Assembly: GCA_011033025.1 (NCBI GenBank)
Contig: WFMF01000016.1
Span: forward strand, 558,001-622,000
Source: Beroe forskalii
Taxonomy: Eukaryota > Ctenophora > Nuda > Beroida > Beroidae
DNA length: 64,000 bases
Direction of reading: 5' to 3'
Shown: positions 61,321 to 64,000 of the stretch, one piece after another
Layout: the number at the start of each line of letters is the position of its first letter
Numbering within the stretch: position 1 is the first letter of the stretch
The notes under the pieces: generated by a model
Databases searched by the model: none
What the model saw: the letters and a program-made list of their open reading frames with translations, nothing else
Told to the model about the DNA's origin: nothing
Position numbers and translations under genes: made by a program

Positions 61321-61420
61321 ATCGCGCGCGCAGTTAATCTGCACGTGCAATTTCCCCATTTCGCGCGCGTTGCCATGGGGCGTGACGTACAGAGAACATA
61401 CACGATTTGCGACTTTATAA
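61321..61420 (+). promoter_or_regulatory. CpG-rich region, probable ATP synthase alpha promoter
   Basis: Within about 165 bases of the start codon are CGCGCGCGCAG, an E-box (GCACGTGC), a second CGCGCGCG, GGGGCGTG and TGACGTAC. Such GC/E-box/CRE-like mixtures are common at housekeeping respiratory genes. A donor-like TATAA|GTAAGA at 61421 and ATTAATTAG before the ATG could enclose a 65-base leader intron. Confidence 0.35.
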
Positions 61421-61485
61421 GTAAGATAATAATCACCTTAAATCTTAACTTTCACTCTTTATTAACCTATTGACCATTAATTAGT

Positions 61486-61542
61486 ATGATGGCTGGGCGT
61501 GCCACCAGAGTCTTCCGGTTACTGAGTAACACAGCTAAACAG
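61486..61542 (+). CDS. ATP5F1A: ATP synthase alpha exon 1 (targeting leader)
   Basis: 19 codons ending AAACAG|GTATTA. Two adjacent ATGs; the first is taken as start. Positive residues and no acidic ones fit a matrix-targeting sequence. Confidence 0.85.
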
Positions 61543-64000
61543 GTATTAATGCTTTATTTTGGATTTTATCAGCCTGCCAATAATGTTTTCTTCATTTCAA
61601 TTCAATTTTTGCAATTCAATTCAATTAATTTTATATTTCACATTATGCCTTTTGTAAAACAAAAAGGCATTGTGGAGGGGAAATTGCTGTACTATTATGA
61701 AATGAGAATCAGTCATAAAATTTAAGCAATTCTTATGTATCAAGTGTAGATTGACTTTTGGTTCCATCCTAGTCTGATAAATTTTGACATTCACAGGGAC
61801 AGAAAGCTGGGAATTTGGCTGGAGTTGCCAGCAAGGGCATTGCTACTACTGCCATAAAATGTGCAGGAGCTGGAGCCAGTGAAATCAGCTCAATTCTAGA
61901 ACAGAGAATCATGGGTCACACCAGTTCGGCAGTGATTTGGAAATGCTTAATAAGTTTAATTTTATAATTAGGTATTGAACGGGAGTATAACACTATTTAA
62001 CAAGAAGTTAATGATATATTTTTCCGTATTGCATTAAGTTTTTAAAGGTGACACATTGTGTGTATATTTAGAAGTAATTAATTAATTAATTGATAATTGA
62101 TTTTCCATATTGCATTCCATTCATATAATTGTACCGTTTGGGCCAAATAGAATGTTACAAAAGTAACGCACTGAAACTTTGGTTGTGTTTGGAGTTTCTT
62201 AATGAAACTTTGGGATGTCAAAGAGGTATTTGCGATACAATTTTACACCAAAAATTGGAAATGTCTACCTCAAAAAATGCCTGAGTTATCAATGTAAAAC
62301 CGGTTTATTTGCCATCTCAGCTTCTGAATGTCAAAAATGTCAGCTCCTTCAGGATCATTTTGACCACAAAATGCCCGTAATATCCTGAAAGTTTCATGAC
62401 AATTGCTCAAACCTCGGAGATATGTGCCTTTTTGTATCGCCAAAAGTGTACATGAAGCACAATTTAATTGTGCTATATGTACACTTTTAAGGGGGCAGGG
62501 GAGGTCTTCAGGGTGTGATGTCCAAAATGGAGTTTTAGTCTAGAAATGATCAAGGAACATTGTAGCTACCAGAAAAACTTAACGGAATGCAAAAATCTTG
62601 TTCCTAGCCTGAGTTATGCGATTTTGAAAATCGGAATTTGCCTTAATTAGAGTACGCGCGCAAACTTCAATCGCGATTTGCCGAAAATGATCTTAAAAAT
62701 CTATCTCCTCCTACATTTTTTGGAGAATCATCCTGAAACTTTCCAGATATGTTCTTGGGATTAAAATGAATCCAACGGGTTTTTGATTTAGGCCTCAGAA
62801 CATTTGATCTGTAGAGTGTGTAAAAGTTTGTTTATATACACTTTTTCACGATGCAAAAAGGCACATATCCGAGGTTTTTTGAGCAATCGTCATGAATTTT
62901 CAGGATATTACGGGCAATATGTGCATGTGGTCATAGTGATCCTGGAGTAGCTAAAATTTGTGACTTATAAAAGCTGACATGGCAAATAAATTGGTTTTAC
63001 GATGATAACTTGAATATTTTTTGAGGTAGACATTTCAAATTTTCGGTGCAAAATTGTATGGAACACACCTATGGCATCCCAAAGTTTCATTAAGAAACAC
63101 AACCAAAGTTACAGCGCAGTACTTTTGTAATGTTCTTTTTAGCCCACCCGGTAGTATTAGAAATAAAAATTTAAATGTGATAATTAATCACTGTCAATTG
63201 TTATACAGTGGCATGAAATGTGCTATTGATTTTTTCATTGACAGCAGTTTTAAATAATAAATTTAAATTTAAAATTATGCTTATGAAAAACCTTAAAAGT
63301 TTCTGAATATTTGAATACTCATTATAATGAATATATTCTTGGCATCATACTGCAAATGAGCAGAAAATCTTATATCCCCTAATAACCCATTTGGTATTGA
63401 ATTGACAGATATAAAATTTAATATTAACACTAATAATTGCTATCTATATGATTGATTGAATGTCATATTTAATTCATGGGCGTAGCCAGGGGGAGGCAAC
63501 ACAGGCGGTTGCCTCCCTCTCTTAGGTCAGACAATATGAAAATTTTGTTCATTTTGTTAAGATGAGAGCTTTGAGCAAAGCAAAATAAAACCATTAAATG
63601 AAACATTCAACAGTAATTGTGAATGTAACATGCGGCCACCTTTGCAAAAATCTGGCTACGCCGCTGATATTAATGGATTATGGCACACCTTAGAAAACAA
63701 GATTGAATTTTCAAGGTTTTTCATGTTTCTTACAGTTTTTACAAATCTTAACATACCTCTATACCAATCGTATTGTTCAATCATGTGACTCCTATGTAAT
63801 TTCGGTGTTTCCTCAGTTCGGCGGAGTTGGAAGAGACAGGCCGAGTGTTGAGTATTGGAGACGGTATTGCCCGTGTCTACGGACTGAAGAACATTCAAGC
63901 AGAAGAGATGGTAGAGTTTAGCTCGGGTCTCAAAGGCATGGCCCTCAATCTGGAACCTGACAATGTGGGAGTTGTCGTCTTCGGTAACGACAAGGAGATC
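61486..64000 (+). CDS. ATP5F1A: ATP synthase subunit alpha, mitochondrial (5' part)
   Basis: F1 alpha subunit of the mitochondrial ATP synthase, a non-catalytic nucleotide-binding partner of beta in the matrix. Three exons are visible: 61486-61542 ([19 protein letters not shown], an arginine-rich mitochondrial leader), 61797-61931 (from [14 protein letters not shown] to [19 protein letters not shown]) and 63827-64000 ([20 protein letters not shown] ... [20 protein letters not shown] ... FGNDKEI), the beta-barrel domain. The gene runs off the window. Phase is 0 at both junctions. Choosing the acceptor GGCGGAG|TTGG gives the same spacing as human (TSVDLEETG versus TSSALEETG); the better-looking CAG 11 bases earlier would break the frame. 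Confidence 0.93.
61797..61931 (+). CDS. ATP5F1A: ATP synthase alpha exon 2
   Basis: Acceptor GACATTCACAG, donor GCA|GTGATT. The conserved core starts at [11 protein letters not shown], as in other animal alpha subunits (SSILEERI). The exon end contains AGTTCGGC, which recurs at the start of the next exon region. Confidence 0.85.
62134..63151. mobile_element. Foldback element with about 320-bp arms, TA target duplication
   Basis: 1018 bp in ATP synthase alpha intron 2. Ends CCGTTTGGGCCAAATAGAAT and inverted CCGGGTGGGCTAAAAAGAAC are flanked by TA. The arms continue inward with ATTACAAAAGTA, AACTTTGGTTGTGTTT, AATGAAACTTTGGGAT and TGCCTTTTTGTATCG/TGCCTTTTTGCATCG. No coding content. Confidence 0.85.
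63478..63665. mobile_element. MITE with GGCGTAGCCAG ends
   Basis: Left GGGCGTAGCCAGGGGGAGG and right CTGGCTACGCCG are inverted. Such ends are widespread in animal genomes, usually on non-autonomous DNA transposons. It lies about 150 bases before exon 3 of ATP synthase alpha. I do not see a clean target duplication. Confidence 0.6.
63827..64000 (+). CDS. ATP5F1A: ATP synthase alpha exon 3 (continues past window)
   Basis: Almost identical to the conserved alpha N-terminal barrel: [20 protein letters not shown] and [20 protein letters not shown]. Start uncertain by 11 bases (63816 or 63827), decided by frame. Confidence 0.93.
   Translation, partial: MEETGRVLSIGDGIARVYGLKNIQAEEMVEFSSGLKGMALNLEPDNVGVVVFGNDKEI

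Overview
The window looks like nuclear DNA of an invertebrate animal. It has many short exons with GT-AG introns, long introns full of microsatellites and small inverted-repeat transposons, non-LTR retrotransposons of CR1-like, L2-like and a third unassigned type, and one 100-base run of N (58805-58904) that marks a scaffold join. All the host genes I can support are on the + strand. The sequence does not let me name the phylum.

Layout. Positions 557-31989 hold the first fifteen exons I can chain of a gene resembling inositol polyphosphate 4-phosphatase (INPP4A/INPP4B): a lipid-binding C2 domain followed by the start of the INPP4 central region. Splice phases agree across the chain except at one junction (exon 8 to 9). 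The catalytic CX5R phosphatase half is not found before the next gene. The 21.7 kb intron 10 contains a nearly intact, intronless voltage-gated potassium channel gene (25091-26522) on the same strand, broken only by a one-base frame change at TTT CCC TGA C inside its T1 domain. The end of that intron is a 1.6 kb minisatellite (27828-29405) whose unit is a copy of the 3' splice site and first bases of exon 11.

From 32 to 61 kb the window is mostly mobile DNA. A TA-flanked inverted-repeat element (34003-39051) carries a CR1-like LINE; a duplicated piece of the same element preserves the empty insertion site. A degenerate LINE of unassigned clade (39140-49706) was split by several later insertions: two TA-flanked MITEs, two G-run-ended elements with 8-bp target duplications, and an L2-like LINE with an 8-bp target duplication. 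A second minisatellite of 39 bp units (50395-53898) sits between short inverted repeats. More foldback elements and LINE remnants follow.

From 61486 to the window end is the 5' part of the mitochondrial ATP synthase alpha subunit gene: leader exon, second exon, a 1.9 kb intron with a 1 kb foldback element, and the start of the conserved region.

The host genes do unrelated jobs (phosphoinositide signalling, membrane excitability, mitochondrial energy production). The recurrent theme is short tandem duplication at exon edges (exons 2, 11 and 15 of the INPP4-like gene), which copies splice sites.
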